DNA of 64,000 nt from JBGTGG01 sp964398945 (lineage in GTDB: Bacteria; Bacteroidota; Bacteroidia; Cytophagales; Cyclobacteriaceae): the NCBI GenBank assembly GCA_964398945.1, contig CAYNOT010000007.1, positions 62,001-126,000 of the forward strand, written 5' to 3'. Under the pieces are notes generated by a model. That model had not been told where the DNA came from and did not search any database. It saw only the letters and a list, made by a program, of their open reading frames with translations. The first letter of the stretch is position 1. The number at the start of each line of letters is the position of its first letter. Below are positions 25,478 to 33,734 of the stretch, piece by piece. Position numbers and translations under genes: made by a program.

Positions 25478-25789
25478 ATGGCCGATATAAAACAATTTGA
25501 AACCCAAAAAGTAAGAACCCATTGGGACGAGGAGAAGGAGCTTTGGTACTTCTCCATTATTGATGTAATTGAGATTCTTACAGACAGCAATAATCCAAGA
25601 AGGTATTGGAGTGATTTGAAGCGCAAATTGGAACAAGAAGGCTTTGGCCAGTTGTACGATATTATCGTACAACTGAAACCAGAATCCAGGAAAACCGAAG
25701 AAGAAAATGAAAATAATTTTTCAAACTTTAAACGCAGCCCTTGCAAAAGCATAATCGTAAAGAAAATGTACAATGCCGAAAAAATTTAA
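25478..25789 (+). pseudogene. Truncated Bro-N gene, fragment 2
   Basis: A 103-codon ORF. Residues 1-70 are a Bro-N (phage antirepressor-like) N-terminal domain (KVRTHWDEEKELWYFSIIDV, then NNPRRYWSDLKRKLEQEG and LYDIIVQLKPESR). The usual second half is missing; after ESR the sequence becomes low-complexity and runs into the start of the next gene (overlap with 25773). It shares a 25-bp identical stretch with fragment 1 (25503-25527 against 23716-23740). Full-length relatives are clearly longer, so this is a broken gene. Confidence 0.65.
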
Positions 25790-26905
25790 ATCCATAAAAA
25801 GCAAATACACAGAACTTGTTCTGGAAATCAGCCTTCTGATGGAGCGTGCGAGACAAGGTATTTCGCAGAAGATTAACACTGAATTACTTTTAACATATTG
25901 GAATGTTGGTCATTTGATTGTGCAGAGAGAACAAGAAGAAAATATTGATGATAAATCAAGCCGGCAATTAATTTTAGAACTTTCAAAAGAATTGAGTTTG
26001 CATGTAGGGAAAGGATTTTCACGTTCAAATCTTTTCTCCATGAGACGATTTTATCAACTATACCGATTTGTCCAGACACCGTCTGGACACCAGCCAGTGG
26101 AAAGCATCCAGTCGCTGTCTGGACAGAAGGGAATAAAAAGTAAAACCAAAAAAACACTGACAAAGCAAACTGCAATAGAAAATATTGGTAAGACCATTTC
26201 ATTCCAATTGAGTTGGTCGCATTATTGCGAACTGATAAAAATGGACAATGATTTGGAGCGGAGTTTTTATCAACAGCAATACATCAATGATAATTGGTCT
26301 GTGCGAGAACTTCAACGGCAGAAAGACACTGCATTGTTTGAGCGCATCGCACTAAGCAAAGATCATAAGGGAGTTATGGCCATTGCGCAAAAAGGACAAC
26401 TTCCTGAATCAGAATCAGATATTGTAAAAGACCCATATGTTTTGGAATTCTTGAATATCCCGGAAAAACATCACTATTCAGAGAAACATTTAGAACAAAA
26501 GATTATCGATAACCTTCAAAGTTTCATTTTGGAATAGGCAAAGGGTTCACTTTTGTAAGCAGACAGTTTCGTATCACATTAGATAATGTTCATTATCGTG
26601 TTGACCTTGTGTTCTATCACCGAATATTGAAATGCTTTGTGTTGTTTGACCTTAAAGTCAGAGAGGTAAAACATCATGACATCGGACAAATGAATCTTTA
26701 TCTGAATTATTTTGAAGCCGAACAAAACGTGGAAGGCGATAATCCACCCATTGGAATAATTCTGACCAAACACAAAGGAGAAGTAATGGTAGAGTATGCG
26801 ACAAGGGGAATTTCAAATAAGATTTTCGTCTCAAAATATCAATTGTACTTACCAGACAAGAAAGCATTACAGAAGAAAGTGAGAGAACTACTTGATAAAA
26901 AGTGA
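25773..26905 (+). pseudogene. DUF1016 nuclease copy C, frameshifted
   Basis: Residues 1-254 give the DUF1016 N-terminal domain, FQLSWSHY motif and the start of the nuclease domain, then a TAG at 26535-26537. The rest continues in another frame to 26905 (GKGFTFVSRQFRITLDNVHYR, VDLVFYHR, FDLKVREV). GAATAGGC at 26533 would read E-L-G if one base were added, so a single-base deletion explains the break. The linker before LSWSH is enlarged (about 60 residues) and contains palindromes at 26069-26123. Sequencing error or programmed frameshifting cannot be excluded, but no slippery heptamer is seen at the site. Confidence 0.75.
26069..26123 (+). repeat. Palindromes inside DUF1016 copy C
   Basis: TGTCCAGAC-ACC-GTCTGGACA (26069-26089) is a perfect 9-bp hairpin, followed by a weaker TCCAG/CTGGA pair (26107-26123). 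It encodes FVQTPSGHQ-like linker sequence upstream of LSWSH, the same region as in copies A and B, but the sequence is unrelated. Confidence 0.6.
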
Positions 26906-26938
26906 GAGAAACAATTTAAGATACAATTTTACAAGCCA

Positions 26939-27286
26939 ATGGCACTTGATAGTTTACAAACGATGAATGTAATCGAGGCAATGGAAACTCTTGCCGAGCG
27001 AAAAAGACCACCCGAACACATCAGGGAAAAATTAGACATCGGTTACAAAATCGAAGGTCAGGATGTTTTTGTTTTTGAAATCAGGCCTCGGTTTGATAAT
27101 CCCAAAGTAAAAAGAGAATACCCCATGGCTAAAACTACTTTTGTAAAATCGAAGAATCATTGGAAAGTTTTTTGGATGAGGCAAGATTTAAAATGGCACA
27201 GCTACGAACCGAAGCCCACCGTTAAAACCATTCAGCAGTTTGCAAAACTGGTAGAAGACGATAGATATTGTTGTTTTTGGGGATAA
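26939..27286 (+). CDS. DUF3024 family protein
   Basis: A 115-residue protein matching the DUF3024 pattern over its whole length: IREKLDIGYKIEGQDVFVFEIRP in the first half, AKTTFVKSKNHWKVFWMRQD in the middle and KLVEDDRYCCFWG at the end. The family is small, widespread in mobile regions, and without a known role. It lies between the broken DUF1016 copy and the transposase, on the same strand. Confidence 0.8.
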   Translation: MALDSLQTMNVIEAMETLAERKRPPEHIREKLDIGYKIEGQDVFVFEIRPRFDNPKVKREYPMAKTTFVKSKNHWKVFWMRQDLKWHSYEPKPTVKTIQQFAKLVEDDRYCCFWG

Positions 27287-27305
27287 CAACAATTCACAAA
27301 TCCGA

Positions 27306-28748
27306 TACAACGTTTCGGAAATCACCTACACTTTTTAATTATACATGGTTGAGGGAAAATCGTACGACACACGAGTGAAATATCTTGTACGGAAAGGCTT
27401 ATTGCCAGATGTTTATAGAAAGAGAATTCATCGAAGTTTGATAAGCAAGTGGAAAAGGGAATCGGAAGACAAATACACAGGCTACGAACTAAATAACAAC
27501 ATCGAAGAACTATACGATGTGATGAAAAAACTTTCGGAAGACGATAAAATGGTGAAAACATTGAGAACCTTTTATCGGATAACAAAAACATTGAAAGACA
27601 TCATTGGCACGGGAAGGGATTACATCAAGAAAATTAAGAACCACAAACATCAAATTGTTGACGCCATTCAAAGAGCGAAGAAAGCAATCGGAACAAAAAG
27701 AGCAATAAAGATTTTTGGAATCGGTGAAAGCACTTATCGTATTTGGGCAATGGAGTCTTATTTCCGTTGCGGACAATCTCTTGCTAAACTTTGCAGTTCG
27801 GCTTATCCACAACAATTGACAGTAAAAGAGGTACATAAAATTCACCGAATTCTTTCAAGTCCGGAATACATCCATTGGCCAATTATTTCAGTTGCCTACT
27901 ACGGAATGAGAGAAGGTATTTTAAAAGCTCATCCCAATACGTGGTACAAGTATGCAAGATTGATGAAACTAAAGAGAAAAAAATTCAGGAAGCCAAAGAA
28001 AGACTATGATGACGGACTAAGGGCAAAAGCACCGAACGAGAAATGGCACGCGGACATAACGGAACTGAAAACGGCAGACGGAAAGACTTCCTACATCTAT
28101 TTGGTTATGGACAACTTTTCGCGTTACATCACATCGTGGCGCATTGCGGACAAGGTGTGCGCTAAAGTGGGAATTGAAACATTTGAGGAAACAATACTTA
28201 ACGCAGGAATAGAACCAAATCAAAAAGAAAAAACGGAGTTGATTGTGGACGGAGGAACTGAAAATAATAACAAAGCAGTGACGACCCTTCTGCAAAAATA
28301 CCCCGTGGACAAACTGGTTGTCATGAAAGACATTTTGAAATCAAACTCAATGATTGAGTCATTGAACAAATTAATCAAGTACGACTATCTCTATCCACGA
28401 AACATTCACGACCAAGAAGAACTTATAAAAGTCATGAGAAAAAATGTAGTTCCAGACTACAACGACAAAAGACCAAACGGACAACTATTCGGACTGACTC
28501 CGGCAGAAGCTTACGGGAGAAAGACTGTTAACTTTAAAAAGATTCGAGAGAAAATGATTGAAGCACATCATAAACGAATATCGTACAACCAGACTCATTC
28601 GTGCTTAGGGTGTCCGTTCGGCTGCAAGCAAAACTGACAGCGACCAAGACGACCTAAAATTTTTAAGAACGACTTTCAAACGCAGGACAAAATACCTATC
28701 ATTGATTGTTGACTTAGAAGTTTCTTATAAGAAACCGAAAGTGTTGTA
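27306..28748 (+). mobile_element. Candidate insertion sequence around the transposase
   Basis: TACAACGTTTCGG (27306-27318) and the reverse complement of 28735-28748 (TACAACACTTTCGG) agree apart from one substituted and one extra base, and would bound a 1.44-kb element. No target duplication was found next to these ends. A perfect palindrome GTTTCTTATAAGAAAC (28720-28735) lies at the right end. Boundaries are tentative. Confidence 0.35.
27345..28637 (+). CDS. D35E integrase-core (rve) transposase
   Basis: A 430-residue transposase. Residues about 1-200 are basic and helical, with DNA-binding character. The retroviral-integrase (rve) core follows: Asp in WHADITEL (near 234), Asp in IVDGGTENN, and Glu in NSMIESLNK, with spacing D-64-D-35-E, so the catalytic triad is intact. 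The C-terminus has a cysteine cluster CLGCPFGC (C-x2-C-x3-C), unusual in this superfamily. One ORF without frameshift argues against a classical IS3 arrangement. Possible imperfect terminal repeats are noted separately. IS family not assigned. Confidence 0.8.
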   Translation: MVEGKSYDTRVKYLVRKGLLPDVYRKRIHRSLISKWKRESEDKYTGYELNNNIEELYDVMKKLSEDDKMVKTLRTFYRITKTLKDIIGTGRDYIKKIKNHKHQIVDAIQRAKKAIGTKRAIKIFGIGESTYRIWAMESYFRCGQSLAKLCSSAYPQQLTVKEVHKIHRILSSPEYIHWPIISVAYYGMREGILKAHPNTWYKYARLMKLKRKKFRKPKKDYDDGLRAKAPNEKWHADITELKTADGKTSYIYLVMDNFSRYITSWRIADKVCAKVGIETFEETILNAGIEPNQKEKTELIVDGGTENNNKAVTTLLQKYPVDKLVVMKDILKSNSMIESLNKLIKYDYLYPRNIHDQEELIKVMRKNVVPDYNDKRPNGQLFGLTPAEAYGRKTVNFKKIREKMIEAHHKRISYNQTHSCLGCPFGCKQN

Positions 28749-28866
28749 AGACCTAGTGAAATGACACCACCTAAGTCGCACACCCATTGCCTGGCCGCAC
28801 TTGCAGCCCGCATCCAAAGCCCGATGAACGTTACAGACTGGTTAATAAACAAAAATATAAAATCAG

Positions 28867-28880
28867 GCAGACGGTGGAGA
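28867..28880 (+). repeat. 14-bp match to the type ISP 3-prime end
   Basis: GCAGACGGTGGAGA is identical to 20594-20607 inside the type ISP recognition gene and has one mismatch to the relic at 22245. It lies at the right edge of the accessory island, 5 bp before the end of the acyltransferase gene. It may be a further relic or chance. Confidence 0.3.
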
Positions 28881-28884
28881 AATA

Positions 28885-29943
28885 TCAACGATTTATAAGT
28901 TTATAAAGCGGCATCGATACTATGAATACACCAAGCGCCACCAACGCAGCTTCCCTTCCCATTAAATAATCAATTAGCAAGTATTGTAAAAAGTAAGTAA
29001 GCGGAAACATAAAAATCCCAAAAATGAATTTCATGGAGGCCACCATCACCGGGTCTTTTATGATTTTTTGAAATCCCTTCCACAGACTAAGGGGGATAAC
29101 GTTAATGGAGAAGAGCGCAAATGCAATGGAAATTTTCCACCAGGCGATTTCTTTCCTGGCCCGCGTTTCCGGCCTCTCGGCAGGCAGGCCCTTTTCCAAA
29201 TTCCTAATCCGCTCATTGGTTTCTACCGGATCCAGGTAATTGACATTGTTATTTTCAAGTTCTGCCAATATTTTATCATACTGCGCGGTATCATTAATAT
29301 GCGTAATCAACGGCTTCATCCCTTCTGCAACGGCATCTTTTAAACTGGTTGCAGATTGTGGGATGTTTGCCGGGTCATAAAACGGATTACATAAAATCGG
29401 TTCCCCATAGTAAATGCTCATGTCCGTTCCGAACGCCATGTGTTCCACATAATTGATTCCCGTAGGAACTACATAAATGGGTTGTGAAGGATCTTGCGAA
29501 AGCCTTTCAAAAATCAACCGTGTAAAACCCTTGCTCAACGGGCGCACTCTTCTTTGAAAAGAATGATTGCCTTCCGGAAATAATAAGATAGCATCTTCCT
29601 TTTGAAGAAGCTTCACACAGTAAGCAAAGATTTTATCGTTCAATGCAAGTGCCTGCCATCCGTCACGAATCCGGTAAACAGGCATGAGGTTAAAGGAACC
29701 TAAAAAGAAGCGCGCAATTTTACTTTTGAACACATCGGCCCGCACCCAGTAATGGGTATACCGGTTATTGGTACACGCCAAAACCAAAGCATCTAAAAAA
29801 GCATTTTGGTGGTTACAGGTAAATATGACGGCCCCTTTTTCCGGAATGTTGTTCGCGCCTTTTACAATGAATTTCCGAAAGTAAAAGCGAAGCCCGATGG
29901 TAACATACAACTTGAAGGTTTCATACCAAATACGTTTTATCAT
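28885..29943 (-). CDS. PlsC-like 1-acylglycerol-3-phosphate acyltransferase
   Basis: A 352-residue protein with a PlsC/LPLAT acyltransferase domain at about 25-230: catalytic NHQNAFLD at 44-51 and LFPEGNHS near 121-128. Two to three hydrophobic segments in the last 90 residues (near 268-345) anchor it in the membrane. It should acylate lysophosphatidate or a related lysolipid. The length and C-terminal anchor differ from short PlsC proteins, so the exact substrate is open. Encoded three bases after the BASS transporter gene and probably co-transcribed. Confidence 0.82.
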   Translation of the reverse strand: MIKRIWYETFKLYVTIGLRFYFRKFIVKGANNIPEKGAVIFTCNHQNAFLDALVLACTNNRYTHYWVRADVFKSKIARFFLGSFNLMPVYRIRDGWQALALNDKIFAYCVKLLQKEDAILLFPEGNHSFQRRVRPLSKGFTRLIFERLSQDPSQPIYVVPTGINYVEHMAFGTDMSIYYGEPILCNPFYDPANIPQSATSLKDAVAEGMKPLITHINDTAQYDKILAELENNNVNYLDPVETNERIRNLEKGLPAERPETRARKEIAWWKISIAFALFSINVIPLSLWKGFQKIIKDPVMVASMKFIFGIFMFPLTYFLQYLLIDYLMGREAALVALGVFIVSMPLYKLINR

Positions 29944-29946
29944 ATC

Positions 29947-30858
29947 TTAAACAGATTGCTTAGTGGTGGAGGGCGCCCAAAAATAAGCAATTGCCAATCC
30001 TGACACAATGTGCCAGATGCCCCACCACGCTGCGATAATTGCCATTCCCCCCAGGCCATTGAAAAATGTAAAAATAAGCAAAAGCCCGAGGCCTGAATTT
30101 TGGATGCCGGTTTCGATGGCCAATGTTTTTTGATCGGGCAGCGGGAGTTTTGTCAATCGTCCAACCAGGTAGCCTGACACAAGTGCAATACCATTGTGTA
30201 TGAAAACAATGAACACGATGTATTGGAAGTAGTCCAAGAAAATTTGGTAGTTCTTGAGGAACGCCAACAATACAAAGGAAATAAATACCAATACGGAAAC
30301 CGGTTTAAGTGTTTTGGAGATACGCTGGGCAAGTTCCGGTTTTATTTTTCGAAACACCATGCCGACAATCAGCGGAATACCCAACAATAAAATGATGGCC
30401 TCGAAAATCTCCATGTGATCGATACTGATTTCTGTAAGGAGTGTATTGGTGGGTTCGTAAAGACTTGCCCAAAACTTTAAATTGAATGGCGTCATAACAA
30501 TTGCTGCCAACGTTGAGATGGCCGTAAGGCTTACGGACAAGGCCGTGTTAGCGCCTGCGAGGTGGCTAATAAAATTGGAAATATTTCCCCCGGGGCAGGC
30601 GGCCACCAGGATCATTCCCATGGCAATGCTTGGTGCTGGTTCAATGGCCCACACTAAACAAAAAGTTAATGCGGGCAGTACGATGAACTGGGAAAACATT
30701 CCCAACAGCGGTGATTTTGGGTTTTTAAAAACCCTGCGGAAATCATCGGTTGTTAAGTCCAGGGACACACCGAACATAATAATTGCCAGGGACAGGTTAA
30801 GCGCCCAAAGTGAATTGGTTCCAAAATCAAGTTCAATGGTATCGAGTGGGCTTCCCAA
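29947..30858 (-). CDS. Bile acid:sodium symporter family transporter
   Basis: A 303-residue protein with about nine to ten membrane segments typical of the BASS family. Conserved pieces include FGVSLDLTTDDFRRV near 33-47, ACPGGNISNFISHLAGANTALSVSLTAISTL near 85-116 (crossover helix region) and ETGIQNSGLGLLLIF near 248-262 (second crossover). It probably moves an organic anion with Na+; the substrate cannot be read from sequence. It is upstream of the acyltransferase gene in a two-gene unit. Confidence 0.85.
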   Translation of the reverse strand: MGSPLDTIELDFGTNSLWALNLSLAIIMFGVSLDLTTDDFRRVFKNPKSPLLGMFSQFIVLPALTFCLVWAIEPAPSIAMGMILVAACPGGNISNFISHLAGANTALSVSLTAISTLAAIVMTPFNLKFWASLYEPTNTLLTEISIDHMEIFEAIILLLGIPLIVGMVFRKIKPELAQRISKTLKPVSVLVFISFVLLAFLKNYQIFLDYFQYIVFIVFIHNGIALVSGYLVGRLTKLPLPDQKTLAIETGIQNSGLGLLLIFTFFNGLGGMAIIAAWWGIWHIVSGLAIAYFWAPSTTKQSV

Positions 30859-30937
30859 AGCGTGTTTGTTTAACGCTTAAATATAGAATAATTTGATCAA
30901 CCGGAAGATTGAAAATAATGCAACTGCGCAAACCGCA

Positions 30938-31777
30938 TTATGCAGATTTTAATTCAAAGATTGTAATTTCTGGTCTGACATTAAAGCGGACCTGCCATAA
31001 ATGACCAAGTGCACGGTTAATGTACAATGTTCTTCCATCATGCAAATCTATCTCGCCTGCATCATACCGTTTGTTTTTTACAGGTAACATGGGGGCATTA
31101 AGAAAGGGAGGTTTGCATTGCCCTCCATGTGTATGACCTGAAAGAATCCAACCTTGATAGCCGTTCCAAACATTTAAATCGCAAACATCAGGATTATGGC
31201 ATAACAGCACATTGGCTTTTTTGGCATTGTAATCCTTCATTACCTTCCGGGGATTAAAGTTCGTTGCCCAATAATCATCAAAGCCAATAAAATTTATTCC
31301 TCCAATTTCCTTTTGCTCATTTCGAAGTACATGGATACCGGACCGGGTAAGTACTTCCTGTACACTATCCGCTACATTTTTTTCTGACCAGTTTCTTCCA
31401 TAGTCATGATTGCCCAAAACACCAACCGTTCCCAATGTGCCTTTAACAGGATCTTTAAAAACTTCTTTTAACTGAGAGATTTGTTGTTCGTTTTCGTAGC
31501 TCACAAAATCCCCGGTATAAACAACAAAGTGGGGCGTAAACTTTTTTGCTTCTTGAAACGATTCGATGATATAGTTCCAGTCAAACCGGTTGCCCACATG
31601 GATATCACTTATTTGCATAAGCGTAAATCCATCCAACGCGGTTGGAAGGTTTTTGATGATCATTTTCTTTTGAACAAACTCTAACCAGAAAGGCTCTAGT
31701 TGCCACGCGTATCCTCCAGTTAATAAACCCGCTCCTGCTAAGACCGAAGCACCTTTAACAAATTGTCGTCTTTTCAT
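30938..31777 (-). CDS. Exported metallophosphoesterase (YkuE/YaeI-like)
   Basis: A 279-residue protein. The N-terminus MKRRQFVKGASVLAGAGLL has a twin-arginine motif (RRQFVK) and hydrophobic core, so Tat export or membrane anchoring is predicted. The calcineurin-like core has all metal motifs: DIHVG near 57-61, GDFV near 89, GNHDYG near 122-127, CHNPD near 194 and SGHTHGGQ near 213-220. The family includes lipid-phosphate and UDP-diacylglucosamine hydrolase-like enzymes; substrate unknown. Single gene. Confidence 0.85.
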   Translation of the reverse strand: MKRRQFVKGASVLAGAGLLTGGYAWQLEPFWLEFVQKKMIIKNLPTALDGFTLMQISDIHVGNRFDWNYIIESFQEAKKFTPHFVVYTGDFVSYENEQQISQLKEVFKDPVKGTLGTVGVLGNHDYGRNWSEKNVADSVQEVLTRSGIHVLRNEQKEIGGINFIGFDDYWATNFNPRKVMKDYNAKKANVLLCHNPDVCDLNVWNGYQGWILSGHTHGGQCKPPFLNAPMLPVKNKRYDAGEIDLHDGRTLYINRALGHLWQVRFNVRPEITIFELKSA

Positions 31778-31913
31778 AAATCATTGCTTAACCGGGTTCC
31801 AACAATCAAGATTAGGATTGGTCACTGTTTATCGGTTTTTCCCTAAACAATTTTTCGTCCGGATAAGATAGCGGAATTCATAGATGCGATGGATACAATT
31901 GTAGCGCTCGATC

Positions 31914-32648
31914 TTAACCAAGGTTCGAAGCAACAAAATCCCAGTTCACAGTATTCCACCAATTCCCAACATATTCATTGCGCTTGTTTTGATAATGGAG
32001 GTAGTAGGCATGTTCCCATACATCAATTCCCAGTAATGGCCTTCCTTTAAATTCGGAAATATCCATTAATGGATTATCCTGGTTTGGGGTCGATCCGATT
32101 TTCAATGTGCCGGCCTGCTCAACAAGCCACGCCCACCCTGACCCAAAACGTGTCATTGCCGCGTTGGTAAATTCTTCCTTGAATTTTTCAACTGAACCAA
32201 AGCTACCATTGATCGCTTCTAAAATCTTTCCGGTAGGTTCGCTGCTTTCCGGGCGCATACATTGCCAGAAAAAATTATGGTTCCACGCACCACCTCCGTT
32301 GTTTCGTGCTTTGATTGACAACTTTGAAATATTACCAAAAAAATCATTCACATCGGCATATTCAATTCCATCTTCAGCAATGGCTTCATTCACATTCTTG
32401 ATATACGTTGCATGGTGCTTATTGTAGTGGATGTCCATGGTCATGGCGTCAATATTTGGCTCAAGTGAACCATAGGAGTAGGCAAGTGCGATTTGGGAAA
32501 AACCCAAGGGGGCGGATGCTTCTTCTATTGCCTCATTGGATTCTGTCTTTGGTGAACAGGCGCTCAAAATAACAGGCGCGCCAATTGCAGTGTAAACAGA
32601 TGCCTGCAGGCTTCTTTTAATAAATCTTCTTCGATTCGTCTTCTTCAT
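31914..32648 (-). CDS. Exported Fe/Mn superoxide dismutase with Tat signal and lipobox
   Basis: A 244-residue protein. After a leader of about 45 residues comes a full SodA/B domain with metal ligands in KHHATYIKN, WNHNFFWQ, and DVWEHAYYLHYQNKR near the C-terminus. The leader holds RRRFIKRS (Tat motif, residues 6-13) and VILSAC with Cys31 as a lipidation site, so the enzyme is predicted to be a Tat-exported lipoprotein rather than a cytoplasmic SOD. It dismutates superoxide to H2O2 and O2. Metal choice (Fe or Mn) cannot be told. Divergent from the 2OG-oxygenase gene. Confidence 0.9.
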   Translation of the reverse strand: MKKTNRRRFIKRSLQASVYTAIGAPVILSACSPKTESNEAIEEASAPLGFSQIALAYSYGSLEPNIDAMTMDIHYNKHHATYIKNVNEAIAEDGIEYADVNDFFGNISKLSIKARNNGGGAWNHNFFWQCMRPESSEPTGKILEAINGSFGSVEKFKEEFTNAAMTRFGSGWAWLVEQAGTLKIGSTPNQDNPLMDISEFKGRPLLGIDVWEHAYYLHYQNKRNEYVGNWWNTVNWDFVASNLG

Positions 32649-32701
32649 GGCTTCAACTTATTGTATAAAATTCAACGAAATGGATGTAGAGTAAAATTAA
32701 T

Positions 32702-32709
32702 CAAAAATA
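32702..32709 (-). promoter_or_regulatory. Candidate -7 box of the sod gene
   Basis: On the minus strand this reads TATTTTTG, fitting TAnnTTTG, 54 bp before the sod start codon. A clear -33 box was not identified. Confidence 0.35.
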
Positions 32710-32740
32710 TTTAGCTTGCAGTACTAAACATAGAATTGGT

Positions 32741-33712
32741 ATGCGTGATATCTTATATGATGAAGTACCATCCCTTGATCTTGCAGATTTTACCAGCGGG
32801 GACCTTCAGCGAAAACAAAAATTTGTAGATGCGCTGGGTGCAGCTTACAGCAATATCGGGTTTGTGGCTGTTAAGAACCATTACCTCAATGATGCCCTTT
32901 CAAAACAACTCTACGATGTAATCCAGGAATTTTTCTCACTTCCTGATGAAGTAAAGCAGCAATACGAAATACCGGGGCTGGCCGGCCAGCGCGGCTACAT
33001 CAGCAAAGGAAAAGAACATGCGAAAGGCAGGAACACGGGCGACTTAAAAGAGTTTTATCATATCGGGCAGGAAGTAACTGAAAACGATCCGATAAAAAAT
33101 GAATACCCCGCCAATGTGTGGCCGAAAGAAGTTCCGGGGATGGAAAAAATTGGATTGGAAGTATACCGGAGTATTGAAAAGACTGGTGTGCACATGTTGC
33201 AGGCAATTGCATTGTACTTAGGGTTGGACGAGCATTATTTTGATGCCAAGGTAAAAAATGGAAATAGTATTTTAAGGCCGATACATTATTTTCCAATTGA
33301 AAACCCTGAAGCAGTTCCTGCTGATGCTGTGCGCGCTGCCGAACATGGCGATATCAATTTGATTACGTTGTTGATGGGTGCGAGTGCCGATGGCCTGCAA
33401 GTACTAAGACGGGACAATAAATGGATACCGATTACAGCATTGCCCAGTCAACTGGTAGTGAACGTTGGCGATATGCTCGAACGCCTTACGAACAACAAAT
33501 TGAAATCAACGATTCACCGGGTAGTAAACCCACCGCGTGAGAAAATGAATACACCACGCTATTCGATCCCTTTTTTTATGCATCCACGTTCGGAAATGAG
33601 TTTGGCCTGCCTGGAAAATTGTATCGACGAGGAAAATCCAAAGGCATTTGAAGATATCACTGCGGGGGAATTTCTAAACCAACGGCTTGCTGAAATTGGA
33701 TTAAAAAAATAA
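32741..33712 (+). CDS. 2-oxoglutarate/Fe(II) oxygenase, isopenicillin N synthase-like
   Basis: A 323-residue protein with a DIOX_N-type N-terminal domain (VPSLDLADFTSG at the start) and a 2OG-Fe(II) oxygenase core. Iron ligands are HGD near 202-204 and His in STIHRVVNP near 256-264; the 2-oxoglutarate-binding RYS motif is near 273-275. The overall form is that of the plant-type/IPNS-like branch, often found singly in Bacteroidota. Substrate unknown. The chromate transporter follows within 25 bp on the same strand. Confidence 0.82.
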   Translation: MRDILYDEVPSLDLADFTSGDLQRKQKFVDALGAAYSNIGFVAVKNHYLNDALSKQLYDVIQEFFSLPDEVKQQYEIPGLAGQRGYISKGKEHAKGRNTGDLKEFYHIGQEVTENDPIKNEYPANVWPKEVPGMEKIGLEVYRSIEKTGVHMLQAIALYLGLDEHYFDAKVKNGNSILRPIHYFPIENPEAVPADAVRAAEHGDINLITLLMGASADGLQVLRRDNKWIPITALPSQLVVNVGDMLERLTNNKLKSTIHRVVNPPREKMNTPRYSIPFFMHPRSEMSLACLENCIDEENPKAFEDITAGEFLNQRLAEIGLKK

Positions 33713-33734
33713 ATCACATTCTTAACCTCAGCGA

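Noticed and set aside
28676..28888. 70-codon minus-strand frame at the island edge
   Set aside because: It covers a palindrome and repeat sequence next to the transposase, with no family likeness.
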